Assembly: GCA_021845685.1 (NCBI GenBank)
Contig: JAJZVN010000004.1
Span: 62,001 to 126,000 of the forward strand
Source of the DNA: a bacterium
GTDB taxonomy: Bacteria; SZUA-79; Acidulodesulfobacterales; Acidulodesulfobacteraceae
Direction: 5' to 3'
Length of the DNA stretch: 64,000 bases
Shown: piece by piece, positions 39,888 through 49,940 of the stretch
How the letters are laid out: the number at the start of each line of letters is the position of its first letter
Numbering within the stretch: position 1 is the first letter of the stretch
Notes under the pieces: model-generated
The model's input: only the letters and a program-made list of their open reading frames with translations
What the model was told of the DNA's origin: nothing
The model's database searches: none
Position numbers and translations under genes: made by a program

Positions 39888-41321
39888 TTAAAATGTGTAT
39901 AGCACCGTAAGATTAAATGTATTTTGCGACCTTTTCAGGCTATCTAATCCAGCCGGATATATAGAGTGATTTGCCCTTTGATTTTCAAATTCCAATCTGA
40001 ATTGCATATTTTTAAACATCTTATTTGACGGAGAATAAGCCAGTGTTAAAGTAGAATCGACAAAGGTGTACGAATTTCCGGGTGTTACGCTCGGTTCAAA
40101 TAAACCGTTAGAATCAACCGCAAAAGCCTCCCTTAATGTCTCGGCAATCTGACCGATTGAATAATCATGCTGATGGTGAATATAAAAAGATGTTCCGTTG
40201 AAATATCCTTTGTCGTAAGTTGAACTATTGGATAGCACAAGTGAAGGATATACAACCTGACCCGGCGTTATCCCGTTAGAATTTAATATGCTTTGATTTA
40301 ATCCGCCGGCAAGACCCGCATCGCGCTCCAAAACAAACGACCAGTCGGCAGTTGGGCTGTAAACTGCATTAGCATAACCGTAAAAACTTTTATTTATATT
40401 ATCCTGATATACAGTATTATTGTTGGCGACAAGGTAGCTGTTTGCCCCGTAAACAAAGCCTCCGTTAAACGTGATAACGCTGAGCGGAGTATATGCCGCA
40501 TTAAACTCTATCGTCGGTAGATTGTTTATCGGCACGACGGTATTTTGCGAATTTGCTATGCCTAATGTCGTCTGTAAACTTGGGATAAAATTATATGTAA
40601 AAAATATTCCCGTATATGTCGATGGCTCAGCATTATCTAATAAAGAATATGTGTTGTTCCAGTTTCTTGTCATGTTGAAATCTTCCCAGCCCAAGAGTTC
40701 CTTTTCTTTACCTATATGAATATCTAACCCGCTTCCGATAGGTAAATTTATATTTATATAAGCCTGTCTGATGTCAAAAGGTCTTCTTTGTTGTAACGGC
40801 TGGGTAAAATAAGACGGGTTGCCGTAATACGCCTCATAAAACTGAATATTTTGACCGAAATCAAAAGATATATGAAAACCTACGCCGTAAGGATCAGATG
40901 CGTTTCCGGGCGATCTTCTTATAGTAATATCGGCTTGATTGACCGCAAAACCGTCAGACTGCCAGTTATCGCCATAATTCGCATTATAACCGTTCGGTTT
41001 TGCAAAATTATATGTATAAGACGCTGCCAATGTGCCGAGTAACTGTATATTTGAAAAATAAGAATTATTTTGATTGTTTTTTTGATTTTGCTTCAAAGCT
41101 TTTAGTTCTTTAGAAAGATTGTTTAATTTTAATTCAAGACTTCTCATAGTTTTATTGGTATTAGTATTATTACTACCGCCCGCGCCTATAGCATTTTTAG
41201 CCGTGCCGTTAAAGCTGTCAGCTAAAGAACTTTTGATAAAAACATAAGGGAGCAATATAAATGTTAAAAATATAAAACTTATAAGAACTGCTTTTAAATG
41301 ATGTTTTAATTTAATTCGCAT
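39888..41321 (-). CDS. Outer-membrane beta-barrel protein (porin-2 like)
   Basis: A 477-residue exported protein: long signal peptide (hydrophobic core about 10-30, cleavage near SLA-DSF), a Ser/Gly/Asn linker, a coiled-coil segment MRSLELKLNNLSKELKALKQNQ (about 60-81), then a beta-barrel with blocks such as DIHIGKEKELLGWEDFNMTRNW and a C-terminal TVLYTF with terminal Phe. N-terminal coiled coil plus barrel resembles bbp2/OprO-like porins. AGAGGAG lies before the ATG. Position between the short kdpD and kdpB suggests but does not prove a link with potassium uptake. Confidence 0.8.
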   Translation of the reverse strand: MRIKLKHHLKAVLISFIFLTFILLPYVFIKSSLADSFNGTAKNAIGAGGSNNTNTNKTMRSLELKLNNLSKELKALKQNQKNNQNNSYFSNIQLLGTLAASYTYNFAKPNGYNANYGDNWQSDGFAVNQADITIRRSPGNASDPYGVGFHISFDFGQNIQFYEAYYGNPSYFTQPLQQRRPFDIRQAYININLPIGSGLDIHIGKEKELLGWEDFNMTRNWNNTYSLLDNAEPSTYTGIFFTYNFIPSLQTTLGIANSQNTVVPINNLPTIEFNAAYTPLSVITFNGGFVYGANSYLVANNNTVYQDNINKSFYGYANAVYSPTADWSFVLERDAGLAGGLNQSILNSNGITPGQVVYPSLVLSNSSTYDKGYFNGTSFYIHHQHDYSIGQIAETLREAFAVDSNGLFEPSVTPGNSYTFVDSTLTLAYSPSNKMFKNMQFRLEFENQRANHSIYPAGLDSLKRSQNTFNLTVLYTF

Positions 41322-41608
41322 AATTGTTAATGTCTCCTCTTTAATTGTTAAATTTTTATTAATTAATAATTTTACTAAGCGAAAATTTACAAGAATTCAA
41401 ATTCAATTATGTTAATGCAATAAAAATGCCAAAATAACATCCATGTAATTTATAAGGCTTTTTAAATTTAGCAAAAAAATTTCTTCTTAAAAATGCCTCA
41501 AAATTAATCAATAATAAAATTTAAAAAATATATGACTAATTTTTAGACAATATCTTAATTAATTATCATCGTTATATTCTAAAACATTAACAAATTGCTT
41601 TTAGTATT

Positions 41609-43657
41609 TTAGATAATATGGAGATAAGTTATAAGCATATCAATAAGCTTTATTCCTATAAACGGAGCTATTACTCCTCCAAGTCCGTAAATCAATAGGT
41701 TTCTCGTTAAAATATCCGACGCCTTTGCAGGTCTGTATTTAACGCCCCTTAAAGCAAGCGGGATAAGAATAATTATTATAATAGCATTAAATATAACTGC
41801 TGATAGTATAGCCGACTGCGGCGAAGAAAGTCCCATTATGTTTAACGGTGCAAGCCATGGCATAATAGGCGCAAACATAGCAGGTATTATTGCAAAGTAT
41901 TTTGCCAAATCATTTGCAATAGAAAATGTAGTAAGCGACCCTCTTGTTATAAGAAGCTGTTTTCCCGTTTCAACTATTTCAATTAATTTTGTAGGGTTTG
42001 AATCTAAATCAATCATATTGCCTGCTTCTTTAGCCGCCATTGTTCCTGTATTCATAGCAACTCCGACATCTGCCTGAGCTAAAGCTGGAGCATCGTTTGT
42101 GCCGTCTCCGGTCATAGCAATTAATTTGCCTAAAGATTGTTCTTTTTTAATAATAGCCATTTTTGTTTCAGGTGTAGCTTCTGCTACAAACTCGTCAACC
42201 CCCGCTTCATCGGCTATAGCTTTTGCTGTTAGAGGATTATCTCCCGTAATCATAATTGTCTTAATACCTATTTTTCTTAAACTGTTTATTCTTTCTTTAA
42301 TGCCGCCTTTTACAACATCTTTTAAATGAATAATGCCGAGCATACGGCTATTAACGGCAACAGCTAAAGGAGTTCCTCCCTGTTTTGAAATATTAGCGGC
42401 GGCTTCTATAAGCTTTTTATCTACAGCTCCGTTATTCTGGACGACATAATTTGAAATTGCTTCAACTGCTCCTTTTCTAATATTTTCTTTTTTATCTAAA
42501 ATATCAACGCCGCTCATTCTTGTCATAGCGGAAAAAGGAATAAATTTTATATTATTTTCGTCTAAATGTCTGCCTCTTAAACCATATTTTTTTGCAAGCG
42601 CAACTATAGAACGTCCTTCAGGAGTTTCGTCGCTAATTGAAGAAAGCTGTGCATAATCGGCTAATTCATTAATATTCACTTCTTCTGCAGGAATAAAACT
42701 TACAGCCATTCTATTTCCAAACGTTATTGTTCCTGTTTTATCAAGCAAAAGCGTATTTACATCTCCTGCAGCTTCTACCGCTTTACCCGACATAGCTATT
42801 ACATTATGCTTAACAAGCCTATCCATTCCTGAAATACCTATTGCGGAAAGCAGCGCTCCTATAGTAGTAGGAATTAAACATACTAAAAGAGCAACGTATA
42901 TAACCGGAGAAATATATCCGTGAAAATACGCAACCATCGGTTCAATAGTGACAACCACTACGAGAAAAAGAGCGGTAAACATAACAAGCAGAATATTTAA
43001 AGCTATTTCGTTAGGAGTTTTTTGTCTTGACGCTCCTTCAACTAAACTTATCATTTTATCAATAAATCCTTCGCCCGGGTTTGAAGTAATTTTTATGGTA
43101 ATCTTATCGGAAAGGACTTTTGTTCCGCCTGTAACAGCGCTTCTATCTCCGCCGCTTTCCCTTATAACCGGAGCAGATTCTCCCGTTATAGCAGATTCAT
43201 CGACTGATGCAATACCTTCTATGATTTCACCGTCCCCTGGTATAATATCGTTCGATTCGCAAATTACGATATCCCCTTTTCTTAACATTGAAGCTTTAAT
43301 TTTTTCTTCTTTTCCGTCGGCTTTTAATAAACGCGCTATAACTTCGGTTTTACTTTTTCTAAGGCTTTCAGCCTGAGCTTTGCCTCTGCCTTCGGAAATA
43401 CTTTCGGCAAAATTTGCAAAAATAACCGTAAACCACAGCCATAAAGTTATCTGAACTATAAAAAGCATATATTTAAAATCATGTAAAAATAAATTTTTAA
43501 AAAGAATTGCCGTAGTAATTACAGAACCTATTTCAACTACGAACATAACAGGATTTTTAATCATTACCTTAGGATTTAATTTCCTGAACGATTCTATAAT
43601 CGCCGTTTTCAATATTTTTTTATTAAATGCCGATACGTAATACGCTTTGTTTGACAT
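41609..43657 (-). CDS. kdpB: KdpB, ATPase subunit of the high-affinity potassium transporter
   Basis: P-type ATPase subunit that powers KdpA. The 682-residue protein has TGES (about 160-163), the phosphorylation motif [13 protein letters not shown] with the aspartate near residue 306, nucleotide-domain residues, and [24 protein letters not shown] near 515-540. Length is standard. GGAGTG precedes the ATG. It is last in the cluster and separated from kdpC by 306 bp without a gene, unlike the compact kdpABC order in most genomes, so it may have its own promoter. Confidence 0.97.
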   Translation of the reverse strand: MSNKAYYVSAFNKKILKTAIIESFRKLNPKVMIKNPVMFVVEIGSVITTAILFKNLFLHDFKYMLFIVQITLWLWFTVIFANFAESISEGRGKAQAESLRKSKTEVIARLLKADGKEEKIKASMLRKGDIVICESNDIIPGDGEIIEGIASVDESAITGESAPVIRESGGDRSAVTGGTKVLSDKITIKITSNPGEGFIDKMISLVEGASRQKTPNEIALNILLVMFTALFLVVVVTIEPMVAYFHGYISPVIYVALLVCLIPTTIGALLSAIGISGMDRLVKHNVIAMSGKAVEAAGDVNTLLLDKTGTITFGNRMAVSFIPAEEVNINELADYAQLSSISDETPEGRSIVALAKKYGLRGRHLDENNIKFIPFSAMTRMSGVDILDKKENIRKGAVEAISNYVVQNNGAVDKKLIEAAANISKQGGTPLAVAVNSRMLGIIHLKDVVKGGIKERINSLRKIGIKTIMITGDNPLTAKAIADEAGVDEFVAEATPETKMAIIKKEQSLGKLIAMTGDGTNDAPALAQADVGVAMNTGTMAAKEAGNMIDLDSNPTKLIEIVETGKQLLITRGSLTTFSIANDLAKYFAIIPAMFAPIMPWLAPLNIMGLSSPQSAILSAVIFNAIIIIILIPLALRGVKYRPAKASDILTRNLLIYGLGGVIAPFIGIKLIDMLITYLHII

Positions 43658-43963
43658 TGTAATTTCACTCCGATATTTATTTTGTTTAAATTTAAAATCA
43701 AAAGTTATTAATTTTAATAATTTTAAAATATATTGTAATTGCGTTTATTTAACATATATTTAATCGAACAGAACAGACTAAACAGACTAAATATTTTTTA
43801 ATCTACCGTTTAACCCTAATCCCTATTTAGAACTCCATAATATACAAAAAAAATAATAAAAAACCCTTATGTTTTCTATAATCGGGATTATGGTTTAATA
43901 CAATATTATACAAATCAAATCTTTAAATGTTATAATTTATCTTTATAATCATACTGATAAAAA
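43658..43963. other. Intergenic gap between kdpC and kdpB
   Basis: 306 bp, AT-rich, no reading frame. Contains CAGACTAAACAGACTAAA direct repeats (about 43775-43790). May carry a separate kdpB promoter. Confidence 0.4.
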
Positions 43964-44587
43964 TCAGCCTGCAAGACCCGAAAAAACCTTTTTAAATAAT
44001 TTTTTATTTTTCACTTTTAAAATTTCGGCAAGCATAAGATTAAGTTTATCCGTGTTTAATCCGGGCGTGCCGAAAATCCCGAACTGCCTTCCGGAAATAT
44101 GGTCTATAACAAGCTTGCGCAGTGTTTTTTCTTTGATTCCTGTTAATTTTGAAATTCTCGGCACCTGATCAAGGGCGGCGGCTATAGAAATATAAGGTCC
44201 TAGACCCGAACCTGAACCCGTTACTATATCAACAGGAACATTGCCTTTATTAACGGTCGGATTTTCTATTAAAAACTTATCTATAAGTTTCTTTTCAATA
44301 GCTATATATTTACCGTTTGTAGGAGCATAATTAGAACCGCTTGATTCTGTGCCGTTATAGCCGTTTCCCGCATAAGACGGTCTTCCATTAAATATATATG
44401 GAGAGGTAAATTTTTCGCCTATAAGCATTGACCCTATCGGCTTAGAGTTTTTATAGATAATGCTGCCCCCGGCTTGAAAAGGGAAAAATACTTTTCCTAC
44501 ACCCCATATAAAAAATGTATATGCGATAGAGCATATAACATATAATAAAAGCGTTATTTTTATCATTCTTATTAATTCTTTTGCCAT
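43964..44587 (-). CDS. kdpC: KdpC, accessory subunit of the potassium transporter
   Basis: A 207-residue protein with one N-terminal membrane helix (about 10-32) and the KdpC periplasmic domain: GSMLIGEKFTSPYIFNGRPSYAGNGYN (in parts), SGSNYAPTN, GSGLGPYISIAAALDQVPRISKLTGI and FGIFGTPGLNTDKLNLML. KdpC stabilises the KdpAB complex. AGAGGTG precedes the ATG. It lies before kdpB in the direction of transcription, the reverse of the usual B-C order. Confidence 0.96.
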   Translation of the reverse strand: MAKELIRMIKITLLLYVICSIAYTFFIWGVGKVFFPFQAGGSIIYKNSKPIGSMLIGEKFTSPYIFNGRPSYAGNGYNGTESSGSNYAPTNGKYIAIEKKLIDKFLIENPTVNKGNVPVDIVTGSGSGLGPYISIAAALDQVPRISKLTGIKEKTLRKLVIDHISGRQFGIFGTPGLNTDKLNLMLAEILKVKNKKLFKKVFSGLAG

Positions 44588-44689
44588 AAAACACCTCTAT
44601 GCTTCATTTTTTTATTATTAAATTGTTTTTGCAAAAATAAAATAAAATTAACCATCATTTATTGCAGAATGAATTAAATTAAAATCTGC

Positions 44690-44920
44690 TTAATGACTTA
44701 ATTTTCTTAACTTATACCATTTATAAAAAGCTACTCCGCCCCAAATAGTTTCCGCAATCCCAAATGGCCATGTACCGGCCAGCCAGCCATAAACTGCGGA
44801 TGCAATACACGCCATTGCAAAAAGAAACGTAAACAGGCGCGAACGCGATTCTAAAGCGTAGAATATAATCATTAGAAAAACAGCAGCTGCGCCATATATA
44901 GTTAGAATATAACTATTCAT
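44690..44920 (-). CDS. Small membrane protein within the kdp cluster
   Basis: A 76-residue protein with two hydrophobic segments and the pattern FYALESRSRLFTFLFAMACI...YGWLAGTWPFGIAETIWGGVAFYKWY. Similar short two-helix proteins with a W-P-F-G--E--W motif are widespread and unassigned. A longer frame from 45007 overlaps kdpA, but AGAGGT lies before the ATG at 44920, which is chosen. Position between kdpA and kdpC suggests co-expression with the transporter. Confidence 0.7.
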   Translation of the reverse strand: MNSYILTIYGAAAVFLMIIFYALESRSRLFTFLFAMACIASAVYGWLAGTWPFGIAETIWGGVAFYKWYKLRKLSH

Positions 44921-44963
44921 AATTAACCTCTGATAATTAATCATCTTGTTACGGTTAATAAAG

Positions 44964-46688
44964 TTAGTAAAATAAATGTCCTTTAACCATTGCAAAATGT
45001 TCGGCAATCGGTCCTAATGCAAGCGCAGGGAAAAATGTCAATGCGCCGATTAATATTATTGTTCCCAAAACAACGGAGTAAAATAAAAAACCGTGTTCAG
45101 GGAAAGTTCCCGCAGATTCGGGAATCCTCTTCTTTTTTATAAGAGCGCCTGCTATTGCTACTTGGCATATAATAGGGATATATCTTCCAAAAAATAGAGT
45201 AAATCCAAGTATTACATTGTAAAATACGGTATTTCCGTCTAATCCTGCGAATGCAGATCCATTATTTGCAACACTTGAGGTAAATGCATACAGTACTTCA
45301 GAAAGTCCGTGTGGACCAGGGTTAAATATTCCTGCTAGACCTCCTGCGGTAGAAAGTGCTATACCAAACGGCACAAGTATTATGAACGCATGTGCAAACA
45401 TAGCCAGTGTAGCAAGCGTTACCTCTTTTGCCCCTATCTTTTTACCAAGAAACTCCGGGGTTCGTCCTACCATAAGACCTGCTATGAAAACCCCGATTAT
45501 CACCATGGTCAACATATTTAAAAGACCGACTCCTTTACCGCCAAATATAAGATTAAGCATCATTTCAGCCAGAAGTATCATGCCTGAAAGCGGCATAAAA
45601 CTATCATGAGCGCTGTCAACATTTCCTGTAGTAAAAGCAGTAGTAGCCGCGGCAAAAAACGAAGTCTGAGCGATACCTATGTGTTCCTGCTTACCTTCCA
45701 TATTGCCGCCAGGATTATATTTAGTAGCCGTAACATTTGCGCCTAAATGCGCAAGAAAAGGATTACCGTGCGCCTCCTGTGAATAAATTACGGCAATGCA
45801 TATAACTAAAAGAGTAGAAGCAACCCAGAATAATGTCCATGCGTGTTTTTTATCGTCTATCATTATTCCGTACATAAAAAAAAGAGCAATGGGAATGGTA
45901 CCCATCATAAATATTGTAAGCGCATTAGTGAACGGATTTGGATTTTCATACGGCTGCGCGGCATTTGCGTCATAAAACCCGCCTCCGTTTGTACCGAAAT
46001 TTTCGATTGACACCATTGACGCAACAGGTCCAACCGATAACGTTTGTTTTGTTCCCGTCATATTCACGACTTTTTTTTGCATAGTAAATGTTTGCGGAAC
46101 GCCTTGAGAAAGCATTATAATTGCAAAAATAACCGATAACGGAATAAAAATTCTATATATTGCTTTAATAAAATCGGTATAGAAATTTCCTACATATTTA
46201 GCTTCATGCCTGACAATTCCTCTTATAAAAGCAACAGCAAAAACAAGACCCGTTGCGGCAGAAGTAAATTGCAAAAAAACAAGCGCCATCTGCGAAAAAT
46301 TTGACATAACTTCTTCGCCGCCGTAATTCTGCCAGTTAGTATTTGTTATAAAACTTATTGCCGTGTTAAAATCGAGCGCCCACGGAATGCCTGGATAATG
46401 CATCTGATTAAACGGAAGATAATTTTGAAATCTTAAAATCAGAAACACAACGGCAAGCATTAGAAAATTAATAACAAGCCCTATTTTTAAATAGGTTGTC
46501 CATGTCATTTCTTCTTCTTTTTTTATATTTAAAAACCTGAATGTTAAATTTTCAAACGGATTAATCAGTTTATCCAAAAAAGTAGGTTCATATTTAAAGA
46601 TATGCGCAAGATACTTACTTAAAGGAACAGCTGCCAGAACCATAATTAAAAGTACTGCGATTATTTGTAAAACCCCTGTAAAAGTCAT
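44964..46688 (-). CDS. kdpA: KdpA, potassium-translocating subunit
   Basis: Channel-like subunit of KdpFABC. About 574 residues with ten helices and the four degenerate filter loops, e.g. GTNGGGFYDANAAQPYENPN (about 227-246) and TSSVANNGSAFAGLDGNT. The TTG at 46697 would give MIKM; AAGGA just upstream is at good distance from the ATG at 46688, taken as start. Upstream on the same strand are two 28-residue membrane peptides and a c-di-AMP riboswitch. Confidence 0.97.
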   Translation of the reverse strand: MTFTGVLQIIAVLLIMVLAAVPLSKYLAHIFKYEPTFLDKLINPFENLTFRFLNIKKEEEMTWTTYLKIGLVINFLMLAVVFLILRFQNYLPFNQMHYPGIPWALDFNTAISFITNTNWQNYGGEEVMSNFSQMALVFLQFTSAATGLVFAVAFIRGIVRHEAKYVGNFYTDFIKAIYRIFIPLSVIFAIIMLSQGVPQTFTMQKKVVNMTGTKQTLSVGPVASMVSIENFGTNGGGFYDANAAQPYENPNPFTNALTIFMMGTIPIALFFMYGIMIDDKKHAWTLFWVASTLLVICIAVIYSQEAHGNPFLAHLGANVTATKYNPGGNMEGKQEHIGIAQTSFFAAATTAFTTGNVDSAHDSFMPLSGMILLAEMMLNLIFGGKGVGLLNMLTMVIIGVFIAGLMVGRTPEFLGKKIGAKEVTLATLAMFAHAFIILVPFGIALSTAGGLAGIFNPGPHGLSEVLYAFTSSVANNGSAFAGLDGNTVFYNVILGFTLFFGRYIPIICQVAIAGALIKKKRIPESAGTFPEHGFLFYSVVLGTIILIGALTFFPALALGPIAEHFAMVKGHLFY

Positions 46689-46769
46689 TTTAATCAATCC
46701 TTATTTAATTTTATTTTTTAATTTTAATTTTAATCTTCTATAAATATAAATTATAAATTTTGTTTATCC

Positions 46770-46856
46770 TTATATCTTGTCAAGAAAATCTATTAATAAA
46801 AATAAACTTGCATACATAATTGCTATTGCGACTAAAGCTAATAAAAAAGTTAACAT
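46770..46856 (-). CDS. 28-residue single-helix membrane peptide before kdpA
   Basis: Encodes MLTFLLALVAIAIMYASLFL followed by LIDFLDKI, one membrane helix with an acidic-basic end. AGGAG is eight bases before the ATG. Short peptides ending in a charged D/E-x-L tail often sit next to kdpF in other genomes, and this one lies between kdpF and kdpA. It may be a second KdpF-like subunit or a regulator of the complex. Below the size used by most gene finders. Confidence 0.7.
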   Translation of the reverse strand: MLTFLLALVAIAIMYASLFLLIDFLDKI

Positions 46857-47075
46857 TTTAAAATCTCCTATAAAATTAATTTAAATAAATCAATTTAAAT
46901 TTTAATAAACTTTTAATAATACTTTTAATAATAAATAAATGTATGTCAACTTATATACTATTTTATACCGAGGATAATAAATTGTTTATTGCAAACTAAA
47001 ATTTCATATTATCGTAAAATAAATTTAATGTAGTTTTAATGTTGACAATAATTAATTTTAAATTTTTTATAAACT

Positions 47076-47162
47076 CTAAAATTTATCCGGATATATCAAT
47101 ACATAAAACAAATATATTAAAACTATAATTGAAACTATCAAAAGAATAGTATTTTCTATCAT
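47076..47162 (-). CDS. kdpF: KdpF, small stabilising subunit
   Basis: A 28-residue peptide (MIENTILLIVSIIVLIYLFY, then VLIYPDKF) with one membrane helix and the classic KdpF ending Y-V-L-I-x-P-D-K-F. GGAGGATAAC is an excellent ribosome site. In Escherichia coli KdpF stabilises the KdpABC complex. It is the first gene after the riboswitch and terminator. Confidence 0.9.
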   Translation of the reverse strand: MIENTILLIVSIIVLIYLFYVLIYPDKF

Positions 47163-47271
47163 AATTTTTGTTATCCTCCATTTTTATTTTCATTACAATA
47201 TTTTCATTTATGATTTGTTTTGATAAATAATTTTTTATATTATTTATCAAAACAAAATTGATTTAGGCAAA

Positions 47272-47304
47272 AAAATAGCCGAAGGATATAGAACCTTCGG
47301 CTAT
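47272..47304 (-). terminator. Terminator hairpin in the kdp leader
   Basis: On the minus strand ATAGCCGAAGG-TTCTATAT-CCTTCGGCTAT forms an 11-bp stem followed by TTTTTTT. It lies 110 bp before kdpF and 340 nt after the aptamer, with no gene in between, so it is the likely expression platform for riboswitch-controlled termination. Confidence 0.8.
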
Positions 47305-47640
47305 TAAAGAAATTTTTAATATTTATTTATCACCTGATTAAAATCAGAGATAATTAATAAATAAGTATATAAATTAAATAATCAGTAAGTAGTTTAATTA
47401 GTTTAAATTATAAATATAATTCAATCGGCAATCAGCTATATACCTATAATAAATATAAAATAATAATTGGAATTAAAAATATTAAATTTAATCTATTTTT
47501 TTATAAATATTAACTAAAAAATCAATATTAAATAAAAATGGCAATAGCAATAAAGATTATTTTATAAACTAATATTATAAATATCAAATTTTTAAATTCA
47601 AATTTTAAATTAAAACTACTTAAAACTACGTCTTGGTCTT

Positions 47641-47918
47641 AACTCTCTTTAATAGCTTACGAAGTTAGCTGACGGGCTAGGAGTAAAGAGTAATCCCTTA
47701 TTTTCTCATTATGTTATCAATTGCAATACATAAAATAATAATAAAAAGCAATAAAAATAAAGAACAAATATAATAAATTTTTATCTATTTATTTTATATT
47801 TATTTTATATCTTGCTATTTTATCAAATTGTCATTATTGATTTAATAAATAAGAAAATATTAGCCCCAAAATTTCTGGTTCCTCCGTTTCCATTGGATAA
47901 TTAATGGAATTAAGCTTT
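47641..47918 (-). ncRNA. c-di-AMP (ydaO/yuaA) riboswitch upstream of kdp
   Basis: On the minus strand all conserved aptamer blocks occur in order: P1 strand AAAGCTTA, a hairpin TTCCATT/AATGGAA, ACGGAGGAACC, TTTTGGGGCTAATA, then AGGGATTACTC, AGCCCGTCAGCTAAC and TTCGTAAGCTATTAAAGAG, where TAAGCT closes P1 with AGCTTA. These match the ydaO consensus (GGAGGAACC, GGGGUUAAU, CCGACAGCUAAC). Between GGGGCTAATA and AGGGATTAC lies an AT-rich insert of about 155 nt, much longer than usual peripheral loops. In Bacillus this riboswitch turns genes off when c-di-AMP is bound, including kdp operons. Confidence 0.92.
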
Positions 47919-47954
47919 AATTTTCAAAGAACGATTATATTTAATTTAAATAAT

Positions 47955-47983
47955 ATAATATATTTAACAAAAAACATTGTCAA
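47955..47983 (-). promoter_or_regulatory. Promoter of the kdp leader
   Basis: On the minus strand TTGACA (47983-47978), a 17-bp spacer and TATTAT (47960-47955). Transcription would start near 47948, about 30 nt before the riboswitch aptamer and just beyond the stop of the upstream peroxidase gene. Confidence 0.75.
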
Positions 47984-48007
47984 GAAAAATCGGATTATTT
48001 TTAAAAA

Positions 48008-49465
48008 TCATTTTAATCCCGATAAGTATTTTGCAATTGCATTAAGTTGAGATTTTGGCATACCATGATGATTTGGCATAATAGCCATAAAAGATTTACC
48101 GTTAATAGTCACCGTACTTCCTGAAGCAAAATGTGCCGACGGACTAACTATTTGGGTCTTTATCCATGCAATGGTTCTCTGCGAGCCGATATGAGAAAGA
48201 TCTGGACCAATGGAGCCGCCTTTACCGTTTATTGTATGACAGGTAATACACCCGTCAGATGCAAAAAGCTGCCGACCTGCAGCCATAGACGCAGTTGCGG
48301 TTGATGCGTTGGTTGTAGTCATAGCCGTAGAAACAACTTTAGGTTTATTAATAAAATGCGGTTCTTTTGGCGCAGTTATATTAAATTTTGGTCCATCTAA
48401 GGCTTTTAAAAAGGCAACTATTTCATATTCTTGTTTTAAAGTAAGATGCAGCGGTTTAATTAATTTAGATTTATTAGGTATATTTCCGCCGCCTTTGTTA
48501 AAAAATTTTACTACATTCAAAAGACCTTTTATGCTTCCGTTATGCATATAATACGGTCCTATTTCTCCAACATCTATAAGACTGGGCGTAAGAAATTTAT
48601 ATAAATCTGATTTTTTATGCGTTATTAAATATCTGCCGAGATCTCTTTTGACTTTATTTGAATTTTTCAGGTGTGTAAAGGAGTAAGTAAAATAATGCCT
48701 TGTTACAGCAACAAGTTTTGCGGTTTTACCTTTAAGATGCAGCGGCGGCACCCCCAAAGCATGAAATTTATTATCGGTAAACACCGGACCGTAATGACAT
48801 CTTATACATGAAGCTTTTCCGATAAATAATTTAAATCCTGCTATAGCCTTTTTTGACATTGCATGTTTATTGCCTTTTATATAACTGTAAAATGGGGTTT
48901 TAGTGACGACTATTGTCCTCTCAAAAGATGCTATCGCTTCAGCCACCATTTTCGGTGTAATAATATTATTTGCGTGAAATACCTGTCTAAACATTTTTCT
49001 ATAAACAGGAATTTCGAAAAGTTCCGCCGTCAAGTAATGAATATGTTTGTTCATTTCAAACGGAGCAGTTATCGGTCCTAACGCTTGCTGCTCCAAAGAT
49101 GTCGCTCTGCCGTCCCAGAATAAAAACTTAAGATATCCTGAATCTATGACTGAGGGAGTGTGCCGCCAGTGCATTGTAGTAGGATATGACAAAGAGAGCC
49201 TTGTAGGAGTCGTAAAACCGTCTGCTGGAACATGACAGGATGCGCAAGATAAACTGCCGTCGCCGGACAATCTATTGTCGAAAAATAGCATCTTGCCTAA
49301 TTTTATTTTTTCTTTAGTCTGCAGGTTATTTTTAGGAATTGGAACAGGTTTTAAAATAAAACTTTTTAAATTAACGGCGTAAACATTTTTAGCTATGATT
49401 ATTGGACAGGAAAGTATAAAAAGCATCATAGCAACAGATAATAAGAATCTTTTTGGAAAAACCAT
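48008..49465 (-). CDS. Tri-haem cytochrome c peroxidase-like protein (MauG/CcpA family plus cytochrome c domain)
   Basis: A 485-residue periplasmic protein with a signal peptide (about 1-30). It has the two haem sites of bacterial di-haem peroxidases, CASCH at 74-78 and CIRCH near 217, with RLSGDGSLSC and LSLSYPTTMHWRHTPSVIDSGYLKFLFWDGRA in parts. An extra C-terminal cytochrome c domain has CITCH (about 408) and GPDLSHIG, giving a third haem. It could reduce hydrogen peroxide or pass electrons in the periplasm. AAGGAGG precedes the ATG. It stands alone upstream of the kdp promoter. Confidence 0.9.
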   Translation of the reverse strand: MVFPKRFLLSVAMMLFILSCPIIIAKNVYAVNLKSFILKPVPIPKNNLQTKEKIKLGKMLFFDNRLSGDGSLSCASCHVPADGFTTPTRLSLSYPTTMHWRHTPSVIDSGYLKFLFWDGRATSLEQQALGPITAPFEMNKHIHYLTAELFEIPVYRKMFRQVFHANNIITPKMVAEAIASFERTIVVTKTPFYSYIKGNKHAMSKKAIAGFKLFIGKASCIRCHYGPVFTDNKFHALGVPPLHLKGKTAKLVAVTRHYFTYSFTHLKNSNKVKRDLGRYLITHKKSDLYKFLTPSLIDVGEIGPYYMHNGSIKGLLNVVKFFNKGGGNIPNKSKLIKPLHLTLKQEYEIVAFLKALDGPKFNITAPKEPHFINKPKVVSTAMTTTNASTATASMAAGRQLFASDGCITCHTINGKGGSIGPDLSHIGSQRTIAWIKTQIVSPSAHFASGSTVTINGKSFMAIMPNHHGMPKSQLNAIAKYLSGLK

Positions 49466-49940
49466 GACTATTCCTCCTTTTTAAGAATAAATTAAATTAT
49501 AAAATTACTTTGATTCTGCAATGACAGCTGCAATATTAGCTTTTAATCAATTTTATAATTTAATTATTATAGTTTAAACACTGATATTAATTATATAATA
49601 TAAAATAATATTAAAAAAAATCTACAAATTGCAGAGCAGCAGGTTTATAACAGCTTTTATAACCTGAAAATATTTAATGAACAGTATAGCAGGCAACTAA
49701 ACTATATGATTGAAGAATTATAAATAAATAATAACTGTTAAATATTTATCTTATATTAAGATATCTTATATTTGTTAAAAATCAAGGGCGGTTATAAAAA
49801 AAATTAATTGCATTATATTAAAATTAAAACAGGCTGCAATTTTTACAAAATTGCAAATTAGGCGTCCTCTACAATAAGCCCGATTGTGTAACATGCCACT
49901 TATTTATACTTATAGAAGTTATTACATACAAAATTGCAAA
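49466..49940. other. Intergenic region with direct repeat of the GGDEF gene end
   Basis: 475 bp without a gene. ACAAAATTGCAAATTAGGCGT occurs at 49845-49865 and again at 49928-49948, 83 bp apart. The second copy contains the stop of the GGDEF gene; the first copies its last few codons (GAGGACGCC then TAA), so a short 3' duplication or recombination event is visible. Confidence 0.65.

Noticed and set aside
48008-49465. MauG methylamine-pathway enzyme
   Set aside because: No mau genes are near; the three haem motifs only support a general peroxidase-like family assignment.
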